Positions 47,121 through 55,113 of a stretch of DNA of 64,000 nt are shown piece by piece. The notes under the pieces are model-generated. The model saw nothing but the letters and a program-made list of their open reading frames with translations, ran no database searches and was not told the DNA's origin. Source of the stretch: JAPPLB01 sp965206655 (GTDB taxonomy: Bacteria; Acidobacteriota; Terriglobia; Bryobacterales; UBA6623). The stretch is from the NCBI GenBank assembly GCA_965206655.1, contig CBDBKC010000038.1, positions 558,001-622,000 on the forward strand, read 5' to 3'. Each line of letters opens with the position of its first letter. Position 1 is the first letter of the stretch. A program made the translations under genes and the position numbers.

Positions 47121-47612
47121 AGCTGTTTCATTGCCCAGCGGAACCGGGACCATCTGGTCGACGTAGGCCTTCGTCGCTTCCGAATCGATACTCAATACGC
47201 CGGTCGAAAAGACCGAGACGGCCTTCGCCAAGGCGGCGATGTCATCCCCCCGCTCTACCGGCACTTCTTGTTCGAGCCAATGGGACAGAGCGAGATCGCG
47301 GAAGACGATCCGTTCCCGCAGCAGCATGCGCTGCGGCTCTCCGGGCCGCATGAGTCGATTTGATTGTGAACAACGCTGTTCGACCCGGACCTCGTTCAGA
47401 CACAAGAAAGCCTGCTGAGGCCGCTTACGAATGAGCCGCCGTCCGGCTTCGAACGACACCCGCTCTGCTATGAGCGCCGCTCGCGCCTGCCTCAGCTTCC
47501 GGCGCTGATCAGGCAATACGGCCTCGTACCTGTGTTGCCACGCGAATAACGCGAGCAAGGCAGCTCCGAGAGCCGTCAACAACAGAAAGCCGATCCAAAG
47601 GGCGGTGGACAT
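47091..47612 (-). CDS. Single-TM protein of unknown function
   Basis: 173 aa from ATG 47612. One TM at the very N-terminus (LWIGFLLLTALGAALLALFA), then a basic helical region (DQRRKLRQARAALIAERVSF) that may form a coiled coil, and a soluble tail. No family recognised. A possible promoter (TTGTTT N17 CACAAT, 47678-47650) lies 40 bp upstream. Converges with and overlaps the yeiH-like gene. Confidence 0.5.
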   Translation of the reverse strand: MSTALWIGFLLLTALGAALLALFAWQHRYEAVLPDQRRKLRQARAALIAERVSFEAGRRLIRKRPQQAFLCLNEVRVEQRCSQSNRLMRPGEPQRMLLRERIVFRDLALSHWLEQEVPVERGDDIAALAKAVSVFSTGVLSIDSEATKAYVDQMVPVPLGNETALPTVSVAQS

Positions 47613-47649
47613 ACCAGGCCGAGAACGCAGGATTCCCCACGCAGGCCTG

Positions 47650-47678
47650 ATTGTGCCCCACCCAGGACAGCCAAACAA
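47650..47678 (-). promoter_or_regulatory. Possible sigma-70-type promoter
   Basis: Reading the minus strand: TTGTTT (47678-47673), 17-bp spacer, CACAAT (47655-47650), about 38 bases ahead of the 47612 start codon. Weak match at -10; in the remaining 47679-47858 I see no gene. Confidence 0.3.
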
Positions 47679-47858
47679 TCGGGCCATGCCCTTACCGGGG
47701 CGGCCATTCGACCTTGCTCAGCCGATAAATACGCCGGTAGCCGTCTTAGGGGCATATGACGCCTTTCAGACGTGTATCGGGACATCCCCGAAGCCCACGG
47801 TCATCCGCATTCAACCGGCCTATTCACTAACCACGGAGACACGAGCTTCGCAACCCAC

Positions 47859-48904
47859 CTACTTCCGTGTCCAAGTATAGGAGTCGAAGTCAAAATCGTA
47901 AGCGTCGCGGCTCGGAACAGGAGCGACGCTCTCTTCGGGCATCCAGTAAGCCAATCGATTCTTGAGGGACGCGTATTGCGTTTCTCCGGCGATGTTGTTC
48001 CACTCGTTCGGATCGTTTACGCGGTCATACAATTCGTCGGTTCCGTCGGCGTAGCGGATGTAGCGCCACTTCTCCGTCACGACGGCGTGGTTATCCGGCA
48101 GGTACGTCGTCACCGCCGGCCGCCGCTTGGCGCCCGAATCACGTAACTGAGGAGCCAGGCTCACACCTTCGAGATCAGCCGCCTTCGGCAGACTGCACAG
48201 ATCCGCGAGCGTGGGGTAGATGTCAAGCAACTCCACCGGCTGCGTCCGGTTCGTCCCCGTCTGGCCCACTCCCGGACCCGCCCATATCATCGGCACGTGG
48301 GTTGAACGCTGCCATAACGTGCTCTTATGCCAGTGGCGTTTCTCGCCCAGATGCCAACCGTGGTCGCTCCAAAACACGACGATTGTGTTCTTCGCGTACT
48401 CGCTCTCTTCGAGCGCCTTGAGCACGTATCCCACCATGGCATCGGCAAAGCTGATGCACGCCAGATAGGCCTGCACGCCGTCAGCCCACTTCCCTTCCCG
48501 CACGATGCGCTCATGCTCGGCCCGCCGCACCGCCGCCCATTTCTGGGGAATCGGCGGGATGTCATCCAAGTCGTTCCCCGGCGCCTCCGGCAATCGCACC
48601 TGGTCCTTCGGATACAGATCAAAGTAGTTCTGGGGCGCAAATAGCGGGATATGCGGGTGCCACAACCCCACCGCGAGAAAGAACGGCTTGTCGTGCTCTT
48701 GCTTCAGGAATTCCTGGCCGTAGCGCACCGCCGCCATGTCGCCGTACGTGCGCTCGGGACGGTTCGGCAATGCACCCCAATCGAACTCGCCCGCAAAGTT
48801 GTCGCTCGCCATGCCGTTAAACGGATGCCCCGGCGGATTCGGAATCTTATTCACCCACGGATACCACTCCAGCCGCCGGTACCAGGGATCGTCAAACTCT
48901 TGAA
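47859..48904 (-). pseudogene. Sulfatase, C-terminal part (gene split by an IS)
   Basis: Continues the sulfatase whose N-terminal part is at 49940-50374. This part starts EFDDPWYRRLEWYPWVN at the insertion and contains FFLAVGLWHPHIPLF, VVFWSDHGWHLGEKRHWHKS (metal ligands and Lys/His of the active site) and PMIWAGPGV, ending SYTWTRK. An internal GTG (48854) opens a possible separate reading frame, but without the N-terminal nucleophile it cannot be active. Excising the 1035-bp IS plus one 8-bp repeat restores an unbroken frame. Confidence 0.92.
48897..48904. repeat. Target-site duplication (left), CTCTTGAA
   Basis: Eight bases directly left of the IS1595 element, repeated exactly at 49940-49947. 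Eight bp is the size known for IS1595 insertions. Confidence 0.93.
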
Positions 48905-49939
48905 GGTGGGGTATCCACTTGACTCAGGTGACCCCAAGATGTAGTATGCGGCCTCGTGGAGGATTACCCGCGCGATCTGCTCGAGTTCGAGGCGCGCTTC
49001 GCCACCGAAGAGGCCTGTCGCGACTATCTGGTCGCGCTGCGCTGGCGGGACGGGTTCCGTTGCCCCAACTGTGGGCTTGAGCGAGCTTGGCCGGTGCGCA
49101 AAGTATGGTTCGAATGTGCTGCCTGCGGTCGCCAAACGTCCGTCACGGCCGGTACGATCTTTCAGGACACACGCAAGCCGTTGCGGCTTTGGTTCCGAGC
49201 AATGTGGCACGTCGTCTCGCAGAAGAACGGAGTCAGCGCCTTGGGTTTGCAACGCGTTCTGGGACTGGGCAGCTACCAAACCGCCTGGGCTTGGATGCAC
49301 AAGCTGCGGCGGGCGATGGTGCGGCCGGGGCGCGAGCGTTTGACGGGCGTCGTCGAGGTGGATGAGACCTACTGGGGCGCGGAGGAGGAGGGCGTTCGCG
49401 GCCGCCAGATCGAGCGTAAAGGATTGATTGCAGTAGCCGCCGGAGGAGAGAGGCAGCGGGCTGGGGCGGATCCGTATGCAGCGCCTGCGCAACGCCTCGG
49501 CGGCCAGCTTGATGCCCTTCGTGGAGGAGTCGATCGAGCCAGGCAGCGTGGTTCGCACCGATGGCTGGCTGGGCTACGAGCCACTCGAGAAGAAGGGCTA
49601 TCGGCACCACATCGTCTTCCTCAAGGGTCGCCGCGAGCAGGCGTCGGAATTGCTTCCGCTGGTGCACAAAGCGATCTCGCTGCTCAAGCGCTGGTTGCTG
49701 GGTACGCATCAAGGGGCGGTCAGCCACGAGCATTTGGACTACTATCTGGACGAATTCGTCTTCCGGTTCAACCGGCGCAGCTCACGTAGCCGGGGCAAGC
49801 TGTTCTACAGGCTGGTTCAGCAAGCGGTCGCTGTGGAGCCGACGCCGTATCGCTCGATCATCGCCCACTGGGACGCCGAGCCGTTCTGAACCCCAAACAC
49901 AAGATGTTGGGGTCACCTGAGTCAAGTGGATACCCCACC
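48905..49939 (+). mobile_element. IS1595-family insertion sequence inside a sulfatase gene
   Basis: 1035 bp. Perfect 33-bp terminal inverted repeats starting GGTGGGGTATCCACTTGACT and continuing CAGGTGACCCCAA at both ends, flanked by the exact 8-bp duplication CTCTTGAA. Contains one transposase gene. The perfect ends and duplication indicate a recent insertion. Confidence 0.95.
48956..49889 (+). pseudogene. IS1595-family transposase, frameshifted
   Basis: GTG start at 48956. N-terminal zinc ribbon (FRCPNCGLERAW and FECAACGRQTSV, about 39-65), then the ISXO2-like DDE domain: GVVEVDETYWGA (first Asp) and, in another frame, VRTDGWLGYEPL (second Asp), GTHQGAVSHEHLDYYLDEF and FRFNRRSSRSRGKLFYRL. 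The frame is lost after IAVAAG: dropping one G at about 49442 gives AEERGSGLGRIRMQRLRNAS and a 310-aa protein of the usual length. So the element could not move on its own if the base is real. Confidence 0.9.
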
Positions 49940-49947
49940 CTCTTGAA
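49940..49947. repeat. Target-site duplication (right), CTCTTGAA
   Basis: Right copy of the 8-bp direct repeat flanking the IS1595 element. Confidence 0.93.
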
Positions 49948-50374
49948 TATTGAACTCATCCCACTGGTCCGGCGGATTGAACCCCGCGGTGTGATGGAAG
50001 ATCTTGCCGGCGCCCGCCACGTGGTAACCGTTCTCGCGGAAGAACATCGGCATTGTTTTGATGTCCGGATGCGCCGGTCTCCAGTACTGGCCGTTCGTAT
50101 AGACTCCCGTCGTTGACGGACGCTTGCCCGTAAGCAGAGCTGTCCGCGACGGATTGCAGACAGGCGAAGAGCAGTGGGCGTCTCGAAAGAGAACACCCCG
50201 TCGGGCGAAGCGGTCAATGTTCGGGGTCTGAACACCGGGGTATCCGCCGAGACAACCGACCCAATCGTTCATGTCATCCACCGAGATCGAAAGGACGTTG
50301 GGACGGGTATTGCTCTGGCCAGAGGCGGCGGCCGCTCCCGCCAGAGCACCCACGAAAGATCGTCGAGTCAACAT
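49940..50374 (-). pseudogene. Sulfatase, N-terminal part with Tat signal (gene split by an IS)
   Basis: From ATG 50374: MLTRRSFVGALAGAAAASG is a Tat signal. Metal ligands D33/D34 (SVDDMNDW) and the formylglycine motif CNPSRTALLTG (C73, read CxPSR) are intact, as in exported type I sulfatases such as iduronate-2-sulfatase-like enzymes. The frame runs to WDEFNIQE at the duplication, then enters the IS and stops after four residues (stop at 49922). Divergent from the SMP-30 gene. Confidence 0.92.
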
Positions 50375-50469
50375 GGGCACGATTTTAGCGTGCTTGCCCC
50401 TGGGACGTGGCACGGCATAGTATGTCTGAGGAGTCGTTTGGCCCGCGGGCCTCGCCAGGAGGAAGTCCC

Positions 50470-51525
50470 ATGAAGAAATGTATTCCGATCTGCATCGCTC
50501 TGTTCATCCTTTCAGCCTGTGGCGCCCCGAGCCCGCCTCCTGAAGAGCCGGCGGCGGCCATCGTACCGGAGGGCGCGAAGCCCGAAAAAGTCTTCACACG
50601 CTCTCTGCCCATCAAGGGCGGGTTGACCGAAGGGCCGGCCGTGGCTCCAGACGGAACGATTTATTTCTCCGACATCCCCTTCGGTTCCGACAAAGGCAAG
50701 ATCATGCGGTTCCACCCGAAGACGGGCGAAACCACGGTCTTCGCGGAGGACAGCGGCAAGTCCAATGGGCTGACTTTTGACGCCGACGGCCACCTCATCG
50801 CGGCCGAAGGGGCCGATCAAGGAGGCCGCCAAATCTCGCGATGGAACGTCGAAACCGGTGAGAAGACAGTCATCGCCGACAAGTACGACGGCAAGCGTTT
50901 CAACGCCCCCAACGATCTGACTCTCGACACGAAAGGGCGGATCTACTTCAGTGACCCGCGGTACCTCGGCGCGGAAAAACGCGAGCTGGAGCACATGTCT
51001 ATCTACCGAGTTGATACGGACGGCACAGTCGTCGAGGTAACGCACGAGCTCGAAAAGCCGAACGGTGTCGCGCTCAGTCCTGATGGCCGTACGCTCTACG
51101 CCGCCGACCACAACAACGGCAGCGAACGCATCACCGATGCGGATGCGCCTCCGGGCGAGCATAGCGCCATGAAGATCTACTCTTTCCCCCTCGGGGATGA
51201 TGGGCTGGTCAGCGGCCCAAAGAAAATGCTCATCGATTTCGGCAAAGAGGCCGGCTGCGACGGCATGACGGTGGATGAGAACGGAAACGTCTATCTCACA
51301 TCGAGAGGTCTGACGCGGCCCGGCGTGATGATCATCAACCCTGAAGGCGCAGAGGTCGGCTTCATCCCTACAGGCCCTGAAAACCAAACCGACCCCGCTA
51401 ACGCTCAAGGCCTGCCAAGCAATGTCGAGTTCGGAAAAGGAGACGAGGCCAACGTCCTGTACGTCACAATCGACCTGAGCCTCTACCGCATCGAGCTAAG
51501 GGTGAATGGTCATCATCCCTTCTAA
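50470..51525 (+). CDS. SMP-30/gluconolactonase-like lipoprotein
   Basis: 351 aa from ATG 50470, preceded by AGGAGG seven bases before. Lipobox LFILSACGAP with Cys17 marks an exported lipoprotein. Six-bladed propeller features of the SMP-30 family: TEGPAVAPDGTIYFSDIP, KSNGLTFDADGHLI, NAPNDLTLDTKGRIYFSDPR (the metal site N and D) and EKPNGVALSPDGRTLY. Likely calcium-dependent sugar lactonase or related hydrolase. The cargo transposon inserted exactly at its stop codon (TAA at 51523-51525). Confidence 0.9.
   Translation: MKKCIPICIALFILSACGAPSPPPEEPAAAIVPEGAKPEKVFTRSLPIKGGLTEGPAVAPDGTIYFSDIPFGSDKGKIMRFHPKTGETTVFAEDSGKSNGLTFDADGHLIAAEGADQGGRQISRWNVETGEKTVIADKYDGKRFNAPNDLTLDTKGRIYFSDPRYLGAEKRELEHMSIYRVDTDGTVVEVTHELEKPNGVALSPDGRTLYAADHNNGSERITDADAPPGEHSAMKIYSFPLGDDGLVSGPKKMLIDFGKEAGCDGMTVDENGNVYLTSRGLTRPGVMIINPEGAEVGFIPTGPENQTDPANAQGLPSNVEFGKGDEANVLYVTIDLSLYRIELRVNGHHPF
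51520..51525. repeat. Direct repeat TTCTAA at the left end of the cargo transposon
   Basis: Lies immediately before the left inverted repeat and recurs immediately after the right one (56132-56137). Read as the target duplication, though IS1595 elements usually make 8 bp. Confidence 0.55.
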
Positions 51526-51590
51526 GGGCAATAATATATCTGGCAACTCACCGGGCTGCTGACACTAGCTTGGCGAACCGCCAAGAGATC

Positions 51591-51773
51591 TCATTTGCGC
51601 TTCTTGGCCTTGTCCCGAGCGCGCTTCCTCAGCCGAAGGTTTTTGAGCCTCTTCTCTTCCATGCGTAAGGCTTCCTTCGGCACTGTGAGGATGCTACGGA
51701 AAGCATAGTCGAGCCGTGCTGAGGGATCATCTCCCTGGACTTCAGGCGGTGCCGCTAGCTTGTCCTTAGGCAT
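51591..51773 (-). CDS. 60-aa basic protein, last gene of the transposon cassette
   Basis: From ATG 51773 (MPKDKLAAPPEVQGDD) to 51591; in the uninterrupted transposon this ATG overlaps the PIN-gene stop (TAA at 51768-51766) by eight bases, so the two were coupled. Ends in a very basic helix (RMEEKRLKNLRLRKRARDKA), suggesting nucleic-acid or partner binding. A GTG at 51794 with AAGGAG upstream is an alternative start. No family recognised; an antitoxin or adaptor role for the PIN protein is only a guess from position. Confidence 0.6.
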   Translation of the reverse strand: MPKDKLAAPPEVQGDDPSARLDYAFRSILTVPKEALRMEEKRLKNLRLRKRARDKAKKRK

Positions 51774-51873
51774 AGTTCTCTGCATAACGATCACAACAAA
51801 ACTCCTTGTGTTTAGCGGCAGATTTGTAAATCTTCGGGCGCTTAGTCTTTTGGTCGATGTACAGTTCGGGGGT
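51766..51873 (-). pseudogene. PIN-like protein, C-terminal 3' fragment (separated by IS4)
   Basis: Reading from the duplication, the minus strand gives TPELYIDQKTKRPKIYKSAA then KHKEFCCDRYAENYA and TAA. It joins in frame to the part at 53194-53565 when the IS and one 9-bp repeat are removed, giving a 156-aa protein. Confidence 0.75.
51865..51873. repeat. Target-site duplication (left), TTCGGGGGT
   Basis: Nine bases next to the left end of the IS4-type element, repeated exactly at 53194-53202; 9-12 bp is normal for IS4. Confidence 0.9.
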
Positions 51874-53193
51874 CACTACTGTCCGGTTAGAAGTCGAATA
51901 GAATCAGCTGGTTGGGGTGATCGAGTAAGTTTTCATGGGAGTCTGATGGCTGCAAGGCCTGTAAAATGGGCGTTTTCTCAAATAGGGTAACGCTGAGAAT
52001 CTGTAGGATTTGGTAGAGACTCGCCTCCAGGCCCAACCTCTTCCGCACGATCGCCACCAGCACGTACACCGAGACGGCGATCCAAATCTGGGTCTTCACG
52101 GCGTTCTCGCTGGCGCCGTAGAACTTCTTGATCCGCAAGTGCTGCTTGACCCACTTGAAGAACAGCTCCACCTGCCAGCGCGAACGGTAGATCTCGGCGA
52201 TGGTCAGTGCCGGGAGCGCGAAGTTGTTGGTCAGGAACTTCAGCCGCTTGTTCGTCGCGGCGTCGACGTAGCTGACGCGCCTCAACGGGTCCGGATAGAC
52301 TTTGGCCGATTCGATGGCAGTCAGTATGACGGTCTGATCCGAGCGCACGCCCGTAGATTTGTCGACGGGATGCGAGTAGCGCCGTTGGAGCAAGATGTTC
52401 TTCTTGGTTCGCACGACGAAGAACGACGAGCAGAGGGTGAACACGAAGAGGCGTTCGAAATCCACGTAGGCCCGATCCATAACGTAGAAGGCGCCGGGCT
52501 CGGGTAGGAACTCGTCGAGGATGTTGACGTCGTGCGTTTTGCCGTCGGTAATGCGGATAAACGTGGGGATGTTACCGTGCAGGTCCAACAGCGTGTGCAT
52601 CTTCACGGCGGCCTTGCGCCGGCGGAACTTGGCCCACGGGAACAGCGAGAGGCACAGGTCGATGGTGGTCGAGTCCAGAGCGTAGAGACTTTGATTGAGA
52701 TCCACGCCGATCGGATCGCGGGCATACAAGGGCCGCGCGATGCGAATCAAGGCCTGAGCGAAATCGGCATAGATCCGCCAGTCGCGCGACTCGTTAGCGT
52801 CGGCCAGTGTCGAGCGCGCGACGTTGCCGCGGAATCCCATGTGGTAGAGCTTGCCGCCAAGCGAACGCAGGCACGCTTCGATATCGCGGAGGCTTTCGCG
52901 GTAGGTCAACTGGGCGAAGGACATCGAGAGGAACTGATCCCAGCAGGAGAAGCTGCGCGAGCCCCGGTCGCCATCGTAGCGGGCCACACAGCGCCGGAAC
53001 TCGCGATCCGGAAGAAAGCTGATCAACTGCGCGAATACGGTGCGGCCCAGATTCATGAGCCATTGTCGGCTCAGGACGGATGACGCTCAAACGGCGCACC
53101 GCCGCTCAAATCGCGGCAAGAAAAAACAACACCTAACCCACTTTTCTACAACCAGTTGCAGGCCGCCCACCGCTTATCAGCCGGACAGTAGTG
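51874..53193 (-). mobile_element. IS4-family insertion sequence nested in the PIN gene
   Basis: 1320 bp. Ends CACTACTGTCCGGTTAGAA (left) and, read inward from the right, CACTACTGTCCGGCTGATAA: 13 identical outer bases. Flanked by the 9-bp duplication TTCGGGGGT. One intact transposase gene. Because it interrupts a cargo gene of the larger transposon it inserted later. Confidence 0.93.
51887..53056 (-). CDS. IS4-family transposase
   Basis: 389 aa, apparently intact. N-terminal DUF4372-type region (VFAQLISFLPDREFRRCVAR, YRESLRDIEACLRSLGGKLY), then the DDE core: YALDSTTIDLCLSLFPWAKF (first Asp), AFYVMDRAYVDFERLF (second Asp, with the IS4 pattern DRxY) and YRSRWQVELFFKWVKQHLRI (the YREK-like motif with catalytic Glu). 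Ends LILFDF near the left inverted repeat. Confidence 0.95.
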   Translation of the reverse strand: MNLGRTVFAQLISFLPDREFRRCVARYDGDRGSRSFSCWDQFLSMSFAQLTYRESLRDIEACLRSLGGKLYHMGFRGNVARSTLADANESRDWRIYADFAQALIRIARPLYARDPIGVDLNQSLYALDSTTIDLCLSLFPWAKFRRRKAAVKMHTLLDLHGNIPTFIRITDGKTHDVNILDEFLPEPGAFYVMDRAYVDFERLFVFTLCSSFFVVRTKKNILLQRRYSHPVDKSTGVRSDQTVILTAIESAKVYPDPLRRVSYVDAATNKRLKFLTNNFALPALTIAEIYRSRWQVELFFKWVKQHLRIKKFYGASENAVKTQIWIAVSVYVLVAIVRKRLGLEASLYQILQILSVTLFEKTPILQALQPSDSHENLLDHPNQLILFDF

Positions 53194-53202
53194 TTCGGGG
53201 GT
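53194..53202. repeat. Target-site duplication (right), TTCGGGGGT
   Basis: Right copy of the 9-bp direct repeat around the IS4-type element. Confidence 0.9.
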
Positions 53203-53565
53203 CTTTAGATAGTCAATCGCCTTCTGGTCATCCGTGCAAACCACGCAACACCTTGAGGTGATGACGAGGGCAACCAAGTGCTCATCATTGAAATCTCGGT
53301 GGGCCACCGTCCTCTTCAGATTCAGCGCCATCGAATCAACACGTTCCGTTTCCAACCGCACCAACTTACCTTTTCTTCCCAGCTCCACCATGTGGCGGCG
53401 TACCTTGGGCATGCGCTTCAGCTCTTCGCCATACTTAGTGCCACCGTAAATCATGCGCCCTGAGCCCTCGTGTAACCACTGGAGGATCGGTGTAAAGTTG
53501 CTGTGATCGCGATTGCTTGTTTCAAACACTTTCGACAGGCAACAGGCATCTATAATCACGCACAT
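53194..53565 (-). pseudogene. PIN-like nuclease, main part (3' end displaced by IS4)
   Basis: From ATG 53565. PIN-type acidic residues: D6 in MCVIIDACCLSKVF, D91/D94 in RDFNDEHLVALVITS, D112/D113 in VCTDDQKAIDYL. MIYGGTKYGEELKRMPKV is also typical of this small PIN-like group as I remember it. The frame runs to KTPE at the duplication and then reads into the IS, ending at 53146 with a hybrid tail (HYCPADKRWAACNWL); a near-full-length hybrid could still be made. Predicted metal-dependent RNase acting with the ATPase encoded just upstream (ATPase stop 11 bases away). TTG at 53586 is a weaker start. Confidence 0.75.
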
Positions 53566-53575
53566 CGTGGTTCTT

Positions 53576-54921
53576 TCAGATACCAAGTACGTCTAACGAC
53601 TCCTTCAGGAAAAAGTCGCGGTACGCCTTAGGTTGCTTTTCCGGTAGTTCTCCCTCGGGGCCGATGCTCAGTGGTGTGACCACGTTGCACCTATTCTTAC
53701 GCTCGAAAAACAACACTTGGCTGTCAGGCTTATTGCCTCCACGGTTCCTGTACTGCATTCGGAAGCGATCAATGGTGAAGTCGCTGTGTGTTTCAACAAG
53801 GAAATGCTTGTGCTCCCTGGTCGCCATCTCAAAGAGTACATCTCCCAAGGCGGCTTGTGCGCGTGGATGTAGGTGTACTTCTGGTTGCTGAATAGCTAAC
53901 CATGAACCATGAGGTCTAGCCAAAATCTCCACCAAGACGGGCAAAGACTGTGAGACTCCATAACCTACCGTATTGAGGCTCAGCTCCTTACCATCAAGAA
54001 CGATGTCAACTTCAAATGGGGCGGTAGCCCCGCGACCAAAGTTCTTGGTTTTCACGTCTTGGAAGAGGCCACTAGCTTTTCCGACCCTCCGTATGAATGA
54101 CTGAAACTTCTTGGCGTCCGTGCGAGAGCCCAGCATTCGCCTGATCAGATACGGCGTGTGGTCGCCCTCCGGAGAGAATGCGAAGCTTAGTTCGTTGTAG
54201 GTGCGTTTAGGCTTTGTGCGAACTGGGGCTATCCACGCGATGTTTGGCGGAAACACGACATCAGCCATCGGAAATAAGTAATCCTCTTCTTCTTCCCCTT
54301 TCGGTTTGCGCCGGAATATTATGAGGGCGCAGGAATTCCACCTATAAACGACAACGCCAGCATAATTGGGATTTTCCTGGGTAGCCCCTTGGGGAGTTGT
54401 AGTCTGCTGAATGCCTCGGCGGGCTCCCGATGTTCACGTGCCCACTGCGGTAGGAGGCTCCTTATGTCATCCGCCCTAAGAGGTTTGTCACTTTTCCGCC
54501 GGCGATAAGAGATTCGCCGACCCGAGAGCCGGAGCGAGAATAGCAGTGACGAATCGCCTGATCGACATAGTGTGTAGCGAGAGAGCCGGGGTCTATGCTC
54601 GCGGCGATCTTCCGTGAACGTCGCAAGCCAGCCAATCGTAAGGGTCTTATCACCTGCTTCCTCCTCCCAGATAACGCCGACGTGAAAGTAGGTCCGATCT
54701 TCTGCGTGGGCGCTAACCATCTCGGAGAAGTGCCCGAAGCCTACGTCATCGTCTTGAAATTCTTGATCGAAGAGAAACTTGCTTCCAGAGAACAGCTTCA
54801 AGAGTCCAAGCAGTGACGTCTTCCCTGTACTGTTTTCTCCGACAAGAAAATTGACGGGTGCTATCGGAATAGTTGTGTTCTTGAAGCCTCGAAAGTTGTC
54901 TACGAACAAGTAGAGAGTCAT
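53576..54921 (-). pseudogene. AAA ATPase (DUF3696/OLD-like), frameshifted
   Basis: N-terminal part: P-loop VGENSTGKTSLLGLL (28-42) after NFRGFKNTTIPIAPVNFL, as in SMC/OLD-like AAA_15 ATPases. C-terminal part: IAPVRTKPKRTYNELSF, LNTVGYGVSQSLPVLVEIL (signature-like), LAIQQPEVHLHPRAQAAL (Walker B/D-loop) and LVETHSDFTIDRFRMQ (switch His). The two parts are in different frames; the interval is one base short of a 448-aa protein, and adding one T to the TTT run at 54348-54346 joins LALSF to YRWNSCALIIFRRKPKGEEE. The ATG overlaps the preceding small gene's stop (ATGA). Likely nucleotide-dependent sensor or regulator of the PIN nuclease (inference). Confidence 0.82.
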
Positions 54922-55100
54922 CGAGATTTCTTCCGGGGCTTTCGACGGACACTTGGAGGCTCGGTTGGTTGGTACTCTTGGTATGATTCCCCTTGGAAGA
55001 GGAGGTTGATGAGGGCTCTCTTTGATGTTCCAAGTACGGGCGCTATGTCTTCGAGAAAGCGGTCGAAGCTCCGTGACGTAGGGTAGTGTTGTTCTTTCAT
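54918..55100 (-). CDS. 60-aa protein, first passenger gene of the transposon
   Basis: ATG 55100, 13 bases after the transposase stop; the TGA overlaps the ATPase ATG. Sequence has a short helical region (SFDRFLEDIAPVLGTSKRAL then INLLF) that could be a helix-turn-helix or ligand for the ATPase, and a basic tail (RRKPRKKSR). No family recognised. Coupling to both neighbours argues it is a real gene. Confidence 0.6.
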   Translation of the reverse strand: MKEQHYPTSRSFDRFLEDIAPVLGTSKRALINLLFQGESYQEYQPTEPPSVRRKPRKKSR

Positions 55101-55113
55101 TACTTTTTGTTAG

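Noticed and set aside
47679..47858. c-di-GMP or other riboswitch upstream of the 47612 gene
   Set aside because: Searched by eye for the conserved GEMM core; not found.
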